DNA of 64,000 bases from Branchiostoma floridae. Its lineage: Eukaryota; Chordata; Leptocardii; Amphioxiformes; Branchiostomatidae. Every line of letters begins with the position of its first letter. Position 1 is the first letter of the stretch. The notes under the pieces were generated by a model. The model had not been told where the DNA came from. It saw nothing but the letters and a program-made list of their open reading frames with translations, and did not search any database. The DNA is taken from positions 14,104,411 to 14,168,410 of the forward strand of contig NC_049985.1 in assembly GCF_000003815.2 (NCBI RefSeq), written 5' to 3'. Made by a program: the position numbers and the translations under genes. Below, one piece after another: positions 48,775 to 61,200 of this stretch.

Positions 48775-49180
48775 CTGTTGTCTGAATCCTTTGGCGAGCT
48801 AGGGAAGCACTTCTTCAGTCGACAGGTCTTGTCCTGCCCTGGCCTCCTGTTACCGTCTAGCTGTCTCCGAACGCATCTTACAGCATGGCAGAGTATATAA
48901 CGGTTTGTGTCCATACAGACTTCTCTATATAGCCAGGAAAGTCCACCCCCTTTCCAACTTTCCCTCAAAGTAGGCATCGGCTCCCGCCACGGTGACGTGC
49001 GATGAATTGAGAGTTTTCCCTCCCTCGGAGACTGAATCGTGGTTCTCAACCTTCTCCCCTAGACCTGGGCCCATCTCTCTGACGATATTTTTGTTTGCGG
49101 ACGCTCGCAGCTCTATCCTGGCATCCTCGCAACTTAATGGCCTGGCTGTATGTTCCGTATCGTGGGGGCAAGAGCCTTAC

Positions 49181-50673
49181 CCAACCAAGTAGAAGCCCGA
49201 CGAACAGTACCAATCTCAGTAGTATATCTGCTTGGAAATATTGTGGAGACCTCAGTGCAGACTTCTTGTCGGACCATTTACGGAAATCCTTTGGGGGTTT
49301 GAGCATCACGTAATGTTCTTGGGCCTTCCCAGCGTTGTCCGGTATGTTTTTGTCTCTCTCTGTGTTTTTGGCTGCGCCGGGTTTCTTGGCTGTAGTCGTC
49401 TCGTGCTCTGGCATTCTCGCAGCAGGTACTGCAGCTAGGGGCGTTTCAGGATCACCTGCAGGTTGGTTTGCAGTCGTGTTTTTGTCGGTTTCATCATCTC
49501 TCTCCGAAGCACCCAATGTTTTGCCCTCTTCGTCGGTCTTGTCAGCCGAATCGGGGTGTGTACGAGTCACAGTCCCGGTGTGGATCTCTTCGGCCACGGT
49601 CGGCAGCTGCACCAGACCGTTAGTAGGGAAATCATGGTCAGAGCTCTCGTCAGTTTGTTCTTGTTCTCTTGGCTTGGTACCGGTCTTCAGAGCCTTGTGG
49701 AAAATGCATCATAGGTTTATAAAAAAAAAGTGTAACAAAAGTTTGGTGTTTTAAGTAAGATTTTGTTTTACTAGAGTAGGCCTTAGTCTTAACCTGACGC
49801 ATACAAAAGTCAGCCGGCAAATATTAACTTTTCCCCAACAATTAACACGTAGCATGGTATGGTATCCATCTCTAAAATACCCGTCATCGAATATCGGGTG
49901 GGCCACACGAAGATATTGTTAGAATATGTATAGATACAGGATCATACCACCTTGGCACAAAAGGACTATCGAAACATTTCACAAACGGTGGTTACCAGAT
50001 TACCAATACAACTCTGGGAATATGAAATGTGTTCACGAAGATTTACAAGGTGCCAAACAAGCCACCGCTCTGGTAGCCCTTCTAGAACACCGCGCGCGCT
50101 TCGGTCATTTTGAACATATATAACGTTATCGATGTATTTTAGCCAAGGAAATATAAAATGCTTACTCCGTAGAGGCCTGCTGTAAATAAGGCCCCCGCTC
50201 CAACAGCCGAAATCACGCCTCTATGACTATTACTCCATTCATCGCTGCGACCTGACTGGTAGTGAAACTCCGGTTTGAGGCAATTTCGCTCCATCTCTCT
50301 GGGTAAGGAAGCTGATGTCGCAAAAGTCATCTTCATCAGGTTATGGTTCCTCATAACATCGATACCTGCCGGAAAAAAAAAAGTTTTGTGCGAAGCCCTA
50401 CAAATCTATAAAAGCGAATTTCTAGAATTTTGAGATGACCTGTAACATTACTGAACTAAATCTGACTGTTGAGAGGTAAAACACGTTCAAAGTTGTACTC
50501 ATCATACTCAGAACGAAAGCAACGCCAATATATAGGTAAGTCATACAGGTGTAAACCAAGCTGTTCCGTGGAGGCAAGACTTGTTTACCTGCGGTAGTCT
50601 TTGTCCAAGAGTTAAACCTGGACCTGGAACAGACTCTAGCGGCCATGGACAGCGCCGTCCTTGCGGTTTGCAT
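49181..50673 (-). CDS. Unrecognised gene with mitochondrial-like N-terminus and two hydrophobic segments
   Basis: Three phase-matched exons: 50589-50673, 50166-50365 and 49181-49693, with donors GTAAAC, GTAAGC and GTAAGG. The first residues (MQTARTALSMAARVCSRSRF) are basic, hydroxylated and lack acids, as in a mitochondrial presequence. A first hydrophobic stretch (GVISAVGAGALFTAGLYG) ends exon 2. Exon 3 encodes a long Asp/Glu/Thr/Pro-rich, probably disordered region and then a second hydrophobic stretch (ILLRLVLFVGLLLGW) that ends exactly at the donor. With the candidate exon at 48556 the total would be 338 aa. I do not recognise the family. It is oriented tail-to-tail with the PAP2 gene. 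Existence of a gene here is likely; its 3' end is uncertain. Confidence 0.55.
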
Positions 50674-53144
50674 CTTTTGTTATATTTCTACGCACACACT
50701 CACAATGCATAACAAAAGGGGCGTTGCTTTATCTTTGCTCAAAGGAACGCAAAGTATATGACCTTGCTACTGACAAGTCAAAGATAAGAACAATGGAAGG
50801 GCGTACGGTTCCTTGGCAACCTTTGTTTTATAATAGAGTGATGTAATCATTTTGTGACGTTCGATAACAATGAAAAGAGCATCGTAGACATACAGAGACT
50901 GAAATGTCAGTCAAGTTCTTGATGATCTCTGGACACCACAAATTTGATGTCGTGTCCAGAGAAGAAAGGGAGGGGAAAAAAACTAAAATAATTGAAAACA
51001 CAACGGTTAACAGTATATCCTCATCGATCGGAAGGAAAGAAGTATGGCCTTATTTCCTCATATAGTTTGGTGTTCTACAGTCCAAATAATTCTTACGTAG
51101 TGGATGAACTGTGAAGGCCAAAGCTGCTACAGGAGATATTGAATGAGGTCTCCAAGCAGACGTTGGGGTGAAAGAGCTTAGCATTTTCTGAGTGACGGCC
51201 AGGCCACTCTGGCTGCCAATAAGCATATGGAAATTTGAATAAAAGATAAATGTTTTTAAGGGAAAAAGTTTGGGAAAAAATATATTAATTAAGTAACGTA
51301 TCCTTAGCCTTCTTATTTTGCACAATAGATGGCGTATACATGAATATAGGTGGCGCTCCTACGAGCGGAGATGGGTTACATGGGCTCCTCGTACGGATCC
51401 CACAGATATGTCCTTTTAATGTCGACTTGTGTCTTTGAGGTAATTCTAGATGTGTATAAGGGTACCTAGACCTATGTGGGAAAGTTTTCGCTGACTTTTA
51501 AACCCAATTTCGTATATATCTTCACATTTTTCAAGACGTGACTGCATACCCTATCACATCCTAATCTGCAGTACCGATACCGGTCGCCTGTAGAAAGCTG
51601 CAAAAGAGACCGCCAAATTACAAAATTTACGTCTTTTCGGGAATGGGGAAATCGCGAAAGGCTCGTAAAGGGGTTTAGGTTTTGAGGCTTCATCTTGAAA
51701 TAGATGGCAATATTTATGATATTTTGATGACAAAACCATCGAATATTGGGTTGTAAATGACACATTTCCTTCACAATTTATCAATGGAAGTGTGTCAAGT
51801 GTCATAGAGATTGGCGTTGAACAAATGCAACGTTTTTCTTTCAATAACTCCATTTTTTCTTTCAACATGCTGTTCGTTGTGTGAATTACTTGTGGGATGT
51901 AATATAGCCTTGATAATTCTGGACTGAGCTGAAATAATAGGACGTGGTGTGGAAGTTATTTTGTTACACAGTTCAGTTCGTATGAACGTGGTGCTACCAA
52001 TGATGCTGTTCCAGACATCTCTGTGTAGCATGGCGGCCAGCAGGTCGCGGTCCACCTTTCTCCTTCATGACTTTCTGGAGTGTCAGGTTTGGTCGTCCCC
52101 TTCTCAATTTTTCGTCAGGTTCCCAGAGGAGGACTTTGACTACTCATGACGCTCTGCATGTATGACCAGTAAGAGCTAATCTTCGGTTCTGGATGGTCAA
52201 TTGTAGAGGTTTTTGTTATTATTGATGCATGCGGCTCTGCCAGGGTACGTTCAGAACAACCCGAAGCAGTCGGGTGTAGTTTCCGTCCAGTTTCTTGGAC
52301 ACGGATTTAGTGTTTTGTTACACCGTCTACTGAAAAAACAACAACAACAACAACACACTACATACCTCCCGATGAAGGATCATCCATAGCGGACCTCCTT
52401 AGTGCAACAAATTGGCGTTAATTTTCGTATCCTTTTTGAAAAGTAGCAGAAATTGATTCGAGCGCTGATGTCATCCATAAAAATCAAATAACGTTAGGTA
52501 TGGCCCATATAATACCATTACATTATGTCTCCCTAATGGCGAAGGGGATAAGTAAGTAAGGAATACCAAGTTCATTTCCAAATACGCCCATATTCAGAAA
52601 GTGTGATATATTCCGGTGGATAACAGGATGTATCTACGGCTTTCTTTCTCCATATTTTCACTAGATATTGCAAAGTTTCAGCCTTACGTATCTTATGATC
52701 CGCAACTTATCTTATGATCCGCAACTTTCCAACAGACAAGTGCACGGCACGTTCTTTATTGACCGCTAGTTGGTATCTCCTCTAAGTTTGGTTCAGAAAC
52801 ATACCCCTTTCCACCTTTATCACATATGGAGTGTATTATTTCTCCCACTTGAGACGAATAATACTAGTAGCACTATTTAGTAGTTGCAAATGCGGAGACC
52901 ATTACATGGATCAAAAGCGACTCCTATTATTCGGTTGCAGTACTGCAACAGCACGGCGGCGGGATGCTGCAATAATATCGTGAACCGCTAGATGTCACCA
53001 TATAATTTTCCCGCCAAAATAAAACCACCTGCTATTAACGATCTAAGACGTCATTAGTCCCTTTTAATTGTAACAGCCAATGGCAACAATCAAAAGCAGT
53101 GACGTCAAATGCATTTACATAGTAGCTTCCATGGGCACAGCCGA
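50674..53144. other. Intergenic region
   Basis: No gene recognised. Contains a solo family A-like tip (TCTCCAAGCAGACGTTGG) near 51149 and a decayed LINE C-terminus near 51930-52115. Confidence 0.5.
51930..52115 (-). pseudogene. Decayed LINE pol C-terminus
   Basis: The minus strand reads KLRRGRPNLTLQKVMK in one frame and then VDRDLLAAMLHRDVWNSI after a one-base shift. This resembles the GRP...DRxxWRxI end of LINE polymerase proteins. Short and frameshifted, so identification is tentative. Confidence 0.3.
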
Positions 53145-53585
53145 ATGTCAACAAACATGGCGGCTTCCAACTCAGTTGACGTGCGTACGGTAACGTTACA
53201 TTGTAGGCTTTGGAAAGAAACGTTACCATGCAAGTTTGGACAATGTAGTTCAAAACCAGTGCTTTTTGGGAATGGGGAAACAACGAAGGCTCCTGTGGAG
53301 ATTTACACTTTGTATTCGTTAACGTTAACTGTCATCACAAATGATATGCATCGACATCAAGGTAAATTCAGTTTTATTCTTGATTCAATAAGCATTAAAG
53401 AACCAACAGAGAAGTGTACATTATTCTATCAGAATGAGAAGCTCCTCAAATGGAGAATCTTTGTCAAGAGAGAAGTGAGGTTGATATGCATTACTGTTGG
53501 TTGCACTGATATAAGCTTCTACAAAGAGTTTAAAAGCTGGAGGAACTACCAAGTTGTCAGGAATGGTATTTCGCCGCTGCGCTGA
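53145..53585 (+). CDS. Unrecognised ORF starting at an ATGGCGGC context
   Basis: Open for about 146 codons from the ATG at 53145 (or 53157, MAASNSVDVRTVTLHC). The upstream context, CAACAAACATGGCGGC, resembles a genuine vertebrate-type start. The product is small, basic and Cys-containing, with no family recognised. An internal donor-like CG|GTAACG could mean only the first residues are a real exon. Could also be chance. Confidence 0.25.
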   Translation: MSTNMAASNSVDVRTVTLHCRLWKETLPCKFGQCSSKPVLFGNGETTKAPVEIYTLYSLTLTVITNDMHRHQGKFSFILDSISIKEPTEKCTLFYQNEKLLKWRIFVKREVRLICITVGCTDISFYKEFKSWRNYQVVRNGISPLR

Positions 53586-55282
53586 AATTAAATTCTGCGG
53601 TTTTAGGTTTTCAAATCTTAGCAAGGACGTTGATCTTAGCTCGCCATTTTCACATGAATGAAATACCAAATGATAAAGTTCCTGACATATCGATACTGTG
53701 GATAATCATTGTAACAATCTATAACGATTTTGTTCCACAAAAATCTATCATGATGACATGTAACGTTAGTACACGTTTCTAAAGTCTAACCTGGAAAATT
53801 ATACATAGAAAGCAATGTGCATTCCATTCAATATCTTATCAAAATCTGTTTTTCACTCTTTAGTTTCAGCATCTAGAGATCTAAACAGTTAACTAATATG
53901 TTCATTGATATCTTAGCCTTACAGGCAGTTACACACAAAACACTTCTGTACATGCAATCTCTTTGTCAACAATGCCAGAAAAAAATCTTATCATATTTAC
54001 ATGTTACATGCATCATTCAATAATCAAGATGCCATATTTACATGACTTTGAGACATTTGTGGTATTTACATATTTCTTCTGCATTAAGATCTTAAAAAAT
54101 AGTTTAAGCACAAAGATAAACTTGTCTGGGACATGCTAGCTAAAATACATCAGATACAACAATGTATACATATACGATATATAAAAGACAACTGCAGAAC
54201 CAAACAATATCTTTCTTACCCACTGTATGGGCCATACTGCAAGCTAACAAATACCATAAAAACACACACAGCAGTACAAAAAACATTCAAACCGTAAACA
54301 AAAATAGCTAAACAAGGGACATGTGAATAACAGTGCATCTATCTCATCATATTCTTGATCTCCATCCATGATACGATCACTGTAGTTCATTGTGATTTGA
54401 TTGAGAACTTGAAGTACAAATCAGATGTAAAAATCTCAGCCTTATAGGTACTGCATTTGACATAATATCATTAAAAGTTATCATAATTTTCTTCACAATC
54501 ATGCCACAGCAAAGTGCAAGTCTTCTTCTTTACTGCTTTATAGACATCAATTGTATACAAGTCTTATCTGACAACATAGCAGTCATTAAAAGATTTCTAA
54601 ATCTCAGGTGAAAAATATTTTTACGTTTCTTGGCATGCAGTCACAACTTTTTATTGAAAATACGCCTTTTGTCTTATTAGTATATTTCCATGCAACATCA
54701 TTGTTAAACATGAGATGACTATTCCTCACAAAGGCAGAGACGAATCTTCCTCACAAAGGTAAAAGTAACTACATGTACTACCTTTTCCTGACTATCTCTA
54801 TGAAATGCTATTACACTTATAATATTATACAACATCACGAAACAGATTTTCTGTGTTATCTTAAATGCATTATCTAGTCTTTGTCAGTCATGTTAATGGA
54901 ATGCCAATCAAGCAATAAACGCTAAGAAGTCTGGGTAAGTTGCAGTATTGACGTTAACTGCAAGGTGGCTACTGCAACCTTCAACAACTGCACTTAACAA
55001 CTCCATGTAAGGACTGTTGCATGTTTGTAAATTATGTCAATTATTATAGTTTTTAGCAAAATCTATTTACTGTAGATAACTACTCCAGATGTAGAATCTC
55101 AGACTTTTATAATATAGGTACTGCACTTCATATAATGTTACTAGACAAGTTTTCTTTGCAATCATGCCACAGCAAACTGATACTGAGATACAAATGTTGC
55201 ATTTCCATGATGAAAAGTCCAGGATGAAGTTGAAGAGTCACTTGTTTCTACCTTTATTATCTCTTCCTTCAATAAAACTCTC
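53586..55282. other. AT-rich region downstream of the anoctamin gene
   Basis: Likely 3'UTR or flank of the minus-strand anoctamin; AATAAA on that strand lies at 55253-55258, 25 bases past the stop. A diverged duplicate pair, 54422-54525 and 55085-55185, shares AATCTCAG, ATAGGTACTGCA and CAATCATGCCACAGCAAA. Confidence 0.5.
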
Positions 55283-58200
55283 TTAAGCGTAGGATTCGGT
55301 TTGTTCCTCGCTGGCTACCGTCTTCTCCGACCTGTCTTTCTTCTTCTTCTTCTTCCTGTGCCGACTCTCCCCCGGAAACTTGTCCTCCCCACCCACGTAG
55401 GTCTCCCCATCATCCCCATAGGTCAGTCTGAAGGACAGGGAGAAAAGGGAGTTTAGGAAAGACACCAGATGATGAAGAAGCCTTTTTGTTGTTGTATTCA
55501 TGTTGCAACTCAATCTATACTTAGAATTGATGTTGGCTTAGATAAATACGTAACATGCTTTTCATGACATTGACTTGGAAAAGAGAGCGTTTTTCACATT
55601 GTAACGTTAATGTGAAAAAATGTTAAAATAAGAAATGAAATGTTTCAAATCAGATTATTATCTTATTGCTTTCAAGAAACAGCTTTCAGGCAATTGCGTT
55701 GTCATGCAATATGCACTTCCAAGCTACAATTTAGACTTAAAACACTTTCATGCGACTGTAAATTTTGGAAACTTTGCTGTGGTTTTAGTGTAACACCTAG
55801 ATCACCTTTATCTGTGGGGTAACCTATATTCGTTATTATCAAGAACGGGGTATCAAGTCTTACAGACGGTGGTTTTAAACGGTGATATTTTGAAGAAAAA
55901 ATATTGCAGTTTCATATGGTAACAGATATAGGTTACCCCAATATTTGAAAATATTGCAGCCTGATATAACAACGGATATAGGTTAGCCCATGGATAAAGC
56001 TGAACTAGCATTTAGCAGACACGCATTTTCCAATTCAAAACACTGAAAAAGAATCATTTCCCTTTAACCGCAAAATAGAACCACAGCAAAAGCAGAGAGA
56101 TAATAGTACATGTATCTTGTGGTGCATTTAGTAGCATCAAACTAAGTGTTAGTCACCTTGGGTTAGTCAACATGTCATCCTGTTCCATCTCTACGTGAGA
56201 CTCAGATGGCATGTACCAGTTATCGCTGCATGTGAGAAGCAACACCACAACGGAAAAGGGAGGACAGAACATTAACAGTGTTCTACACCCAGCAAGCGTC
56301 ATGGAGGTAGAGAATAGCAGCATGGGTGTGTACTGATTCAGATCAGCATTTATCACAAGAAAATATGACCATTTTTTATAGACCATGTAAAAAGAATGTA
56401 TAAGACAGCTCCAAAATTCCAGCCAACTTCCACCAACAGTTTTGTAATGATGGTTCTAAAACTGAAACTACAACAACAATCACCAGCAAAAGAATATGGT
56501 CTCCCTCCTAAAGCAAATCATGACAATTGATATATAGCACAATGTCATGTGCTTCGATCTTTCAGCATGCAATTAAGCACAAGCGCACACCAAAGTGACA
56601 CCAGCAGCTACATGTATGAGGCTTTGCAAGTATTGATCGGTAATGGACTGAGTGAGAAAAAGATATAAGTTTCTTCTGTACTAAGAATAGCTCAGTCTAA
56701 AGGAAGGTCCTATTAATTATTGTGTCCCTCTTGTGCTGTCTGATTATAAATGACATACACACTGTCTAAGGCCAGTTGGAAATTTCAGGTAACAGCACAC
56801 AGAAGTTGATTTCAGTATGCTGTAGCCGTCCTACTGTCATCACAAAACCATAAGCCACATTTCTGTCCCTATCTGTATGTACTGTACACTCAGGCTGTAC
56901 TAAGACATCCTGTGATAATGTGCATTTACTCCACCACCAGTGCATATGTGGGAGTTATAACTGTAATACTTGCCTTTTCCCTTTCTCTAACCGCCTGCTA
57001 CCCCTGAGGCAAGCATGCACACATAGTTAGCCAAACACTCAGCAGAAGAGAGTTAAAAAGCATCAACGGTCATCAAGCCTTGACCAACCCAACTGGGTTG
57101 GCAGATGGTCGAAAGTGAGTCTGTCATCAAAGGACAGAAAAGATCACAAGGGTTGCAGTTCCAGTAAAGTCTGACAGGGGGAGACTTACTGAGCAAGAAG
57201 ATGGAGAAAGTTGCCGCTTGGGGAACTCCTAGAGTTCAGCATGAGGGAAAGACGAAAACACACAGATGAGGAAATGCTACATGGAAAGCAGAAATGTCAG
57301 TATCAGCTCTCACGTTAGTAGTCACACAAGCTGTCAATATAAAAGAAAGGAAAAGCAAACAGAATTTGTTAGGAATCAAAATTGGACTAAAGGGAAGCTA
57401 AAAGTGAATTAAAGTTTTTAATAGATTAATCTTACTGCACAGTATATGGTGACCCCTGTGTATCTTGCAGAGTGTAGTCTTCACCCATTTCGTTTCCATT
57501 TTGCCTTTAACATAAAAACATATTTTTGTGTTCATGGAGTGTATTTTGTATACTAGTACCTGTGCTAGTTCTTTACGATAGAAGGTGCTATACTGGATGC
57601 ATTGGAAAAAAATTAGAAAAAAGGTGCTACGAGAAAAAAATTGGCCTTAGAGAATTCCTCTTTAGGCTAGAAAACTTACAAACGTATGTGTAGAAGCTTA
57701 AGACGTATGAAAACATGCGCACCAGTGAGGGTTAGAAAAGAAAGAGTGACAGTGAAGAAGTGTTGAAAATTGACTTCAATCAATTTGAGAACAGCATGAT
57801 AGCAAGTCGGCATTAACAATCACGTCACTTTCAGCATGTAAAAGCTGCAGATGTATTCAAGAGCAATCAAGATCACGACAATTCCAAGCCTGGCAAAGCG
57901 TAATGCAAAAATACCATACAAAGAAGGAAAATTGTGTTTAGAAACACCAGAATACATACTTGCGAGAGGTGCTGTCAGGGTAAGCTTGGTCCATAGCAGA
58001 GCTTGCTATCGCGGTGGTCTGTGTTGCGTACCCCGATGTCGAGTGTCCGCCATCTGTTATCGTGTATGGTTTGAATGGTGACGGGATGTCAGCGTCGTGG
58101 TCGTCCCAGGACACCTGCGACCTCGGTTCAACAAACGCCGCCGTGGACGGGAAACCTGACATCAGCTTCGACACCTGGAATTTTTCCTGAGAACAAAGAA

Positions 58201-61200
58201 AGGGACTAGTCTTATCTAGATGCTTCTCTTTCCTTACCTGTCTTGGGTAGGATGGTGATGACTGGTTTGTGTGTTGATTTTGAATGTGTTGTGAAATGTT
58301 GTTGAATGGAATAAATTAATGAATTTTAAGTTAAACCTTGAGTAAATTGGTGCAAGTTATAGTATTCTTGGTCCTTCTGAAAGGGAATAGAGCTTTAGGT
58401 CCAACCCTTGGAAATGTTATTAGCATTATGTAAATTAATATTAATCAGTTTGTGCCTTTAAGGGAAATGATGGTAATAATGACAGGGATGTCTGATCTAA
58501 ACTGAGCTAGCTAACCTGTTACACATTAAACTATTATAAACATGATATCATTATCATTGCTGGTCTAAATTCCTACACCACTGTGTTTTATACAATCTAT
58601 TAGCCACCATGTCCTTATCCCATATGTAAATAACGTTCTGTGTCAATGCTACCATGTCCGCTCTGAACATCTCATCAGCATACGCCTCCTCGAAGATTTG
58701 TTTGACTTTGAAATGATTCTATTTGAACAGAGAGGGTAAACAATGAATCAACAAGAATAATAAGACAACAGAAAAGTCATGAAATCAAGCATATCAGAAA
58801 ATCACAGTGTAGTATAAAACAGGTTTAAAAATCGTAGGTCACAAAATCAAGTGTGCATTTAGCAGAAAATATACATTTTCTGTTCATTTTAAGAGCATAC
58901 AAAGCCATTAAATAAGTGTGTTACAAAGCAAATACAGTAGAACAAGAGAGCAAGAGAGTTTACTTAAAAAAGACAATGAAATTAGATAACAGAGGATTTT
59001 AAAGTATATATTATCCTGGGTGGTGGCAAGCAGTGTTTGTCAACATTCGACATACATGTAAAGTCAATCAATTCATAATGAGGTTACTCTCTAAAAGGTT
59101 CTAAACAGACTAATAGTGTAGACATTTCAAATAAATCCATCATTGATTAAAGAAAGGCGACAAATTTATCACTTCTACTGATATGTAACAAGTGTATCTT
59201 ATACCTTCCTGATGGCGAGTCTGACAGACGCAGGAACGTCAGGAATCATGTACGCAATGATCCACTTCACAGCAAACACAAGATGCTAGAAAGAGTACAA
59301 CAGGACACACATCAATGCAAACATCATTAGGATAAACAACAAAGTCCCAAAAAGGAAAAGAGATGATGAAGCTAAACTGTAGGCATTTTTATTATAATAT
59401 CTGTGGCTCAGTGGTGTAGACAGTTCAAATTTTTGTTGTCTTCTGCAGTTCACACTACACCTTGATCACGGAATGACCTAGTACTGTGCAGACACCAAAA
59501 ATTTGGAGGTACATATTTTACATGTTTTCAAGAGTCTCTTATTGAAGAAATACTCTATGAACTTAATACTCATACGTGGCTGACGAACCTCTTCAATGAA
59601 GTTCAATATTTCCTCTTTCATTTCTGTTTGCTCGTTTGGGATTTCTCCCATTTCAATATTCCTCCTGAGCTCTGTCAGAGTCTTGTAAGCTCACAAACTT
59701 CTGCACGGATGTCATGGCCTAATGGTTCAAGTTGGTAAGCCAATCTTGTGCAAATGTCATACCCTACCTCGAAAACGATGACCACCCAGAGCTTGTCGAT
59801 GGTGGAGAAACTCTGGAAGTATGTTGCTGTGAATGCCACCAGGAAGGCATTACTGATGACTCCTGCAACGTTCACAAACTCCAGGATAGAGTACCAGGTA
59901 CCTGGGGAGGGACAAATAAGAAAATCAGACTCCCGTTCACTTACATATGTACGCTTTGGACCACATTCATTGCCAAAGCAGGGGATACAATCAAAGACAA
60001 TCAAGAAACTTCCAGTTGAAAAGTTTTTGTCCAGATTTAGACTTTAAAATAGATAATATATCTTTTACTGTATCATTGCTGAACAAAAACGTTTGACTTC
60101 CAAACATATATGTACAACTTTCATAGCTGTTTTATACGACATTGTCACATTTCTGAATGTTTAAAAATTTGTCAAATCTATTGCTGCACATAAGATCACA
60201 GAAGAGACTAGCAGAATGTTACATAAACATGTGGTAGGAGAAGACAATCATGGTATATTATTATAATACTGGGTACATAGTTTCATAGTGTGGTATGGTA
60301 AAGATCTGATTTTGCTTGAATTTGCAGTATTGTTAATGCTAAAACTAGCAAGTTTTTTGTCTCAAACATCAAGTTTGGTAGAAGAAGACTAATATTAGCT
60401 GAACTGACCGATGTCCTGGGCGATGAGGGCCAGCGGCCTCCTGTTCCACCACAACAGTCTACGAGCGTCCACTCTCATGTCAAACAGGTTGGTCAGTATG
60501 GCCAGCAGAGGCGCCAGGGGGAAGGATGCTGCAAAGAGCTGGGGTGGGAGGGGGGCAGACATAAATGTTATTTGTATGACCAGCAATATCATAATGTTTG
60601 TTCCAAAATTCATTCAACAGATATGCTCTATTATTACATATAACAGTGATATACTACTATCAGTTCTGAACGATACATTTCAACATACTGGATTATCAGT
60701 ATGTTGATTCTATCCTGTCAGAAAAATCCATTCAACAGAATCATGCAAAGAATTGAAGAAATAAAACTTCAATACAAAGATAATGACAAAACTACGAACC
60801 TTCCTGGATGTAACCATTGACTTTTATTGTAAATCTTAAAACGTTTTTGCGGTTTTACTTTTGCAGTTTACATGGTGACCTCTCCAATGTGTGCGAAATG
60901 AATAAATGTACCATAACAGTATGGAAGAGGCTTAAGGTTGGGTCACACAAGTTTATATATTCAAGTCCGTATAAGGTCAGTATGGAAGTCTTAGCCTCCC
61001 TCTGCCAGGCTTTACAGGTTGCTGGAAAAATAATGGAAATTGGACAAATATAGACAGATAATATGTCAGAGGAGTGAGCTGGCCGCAAACCATACTTTTG
61101 TCCAATGTCCTCATTTTCCAGAGACCTGTAGAGCCTGGTAGAAGCTAAGAATTCCATGCGGACCTCATACGGACTTGAATATATACACACGTGTGAACCT

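Noticed and set aside
48605-48802. Plus-strand ORF opposite the candidate exon at 48556
   Set aside because: Not excluded, but it has no matching splice partners, while the minus strand has a phase-matched acceptor and stop.
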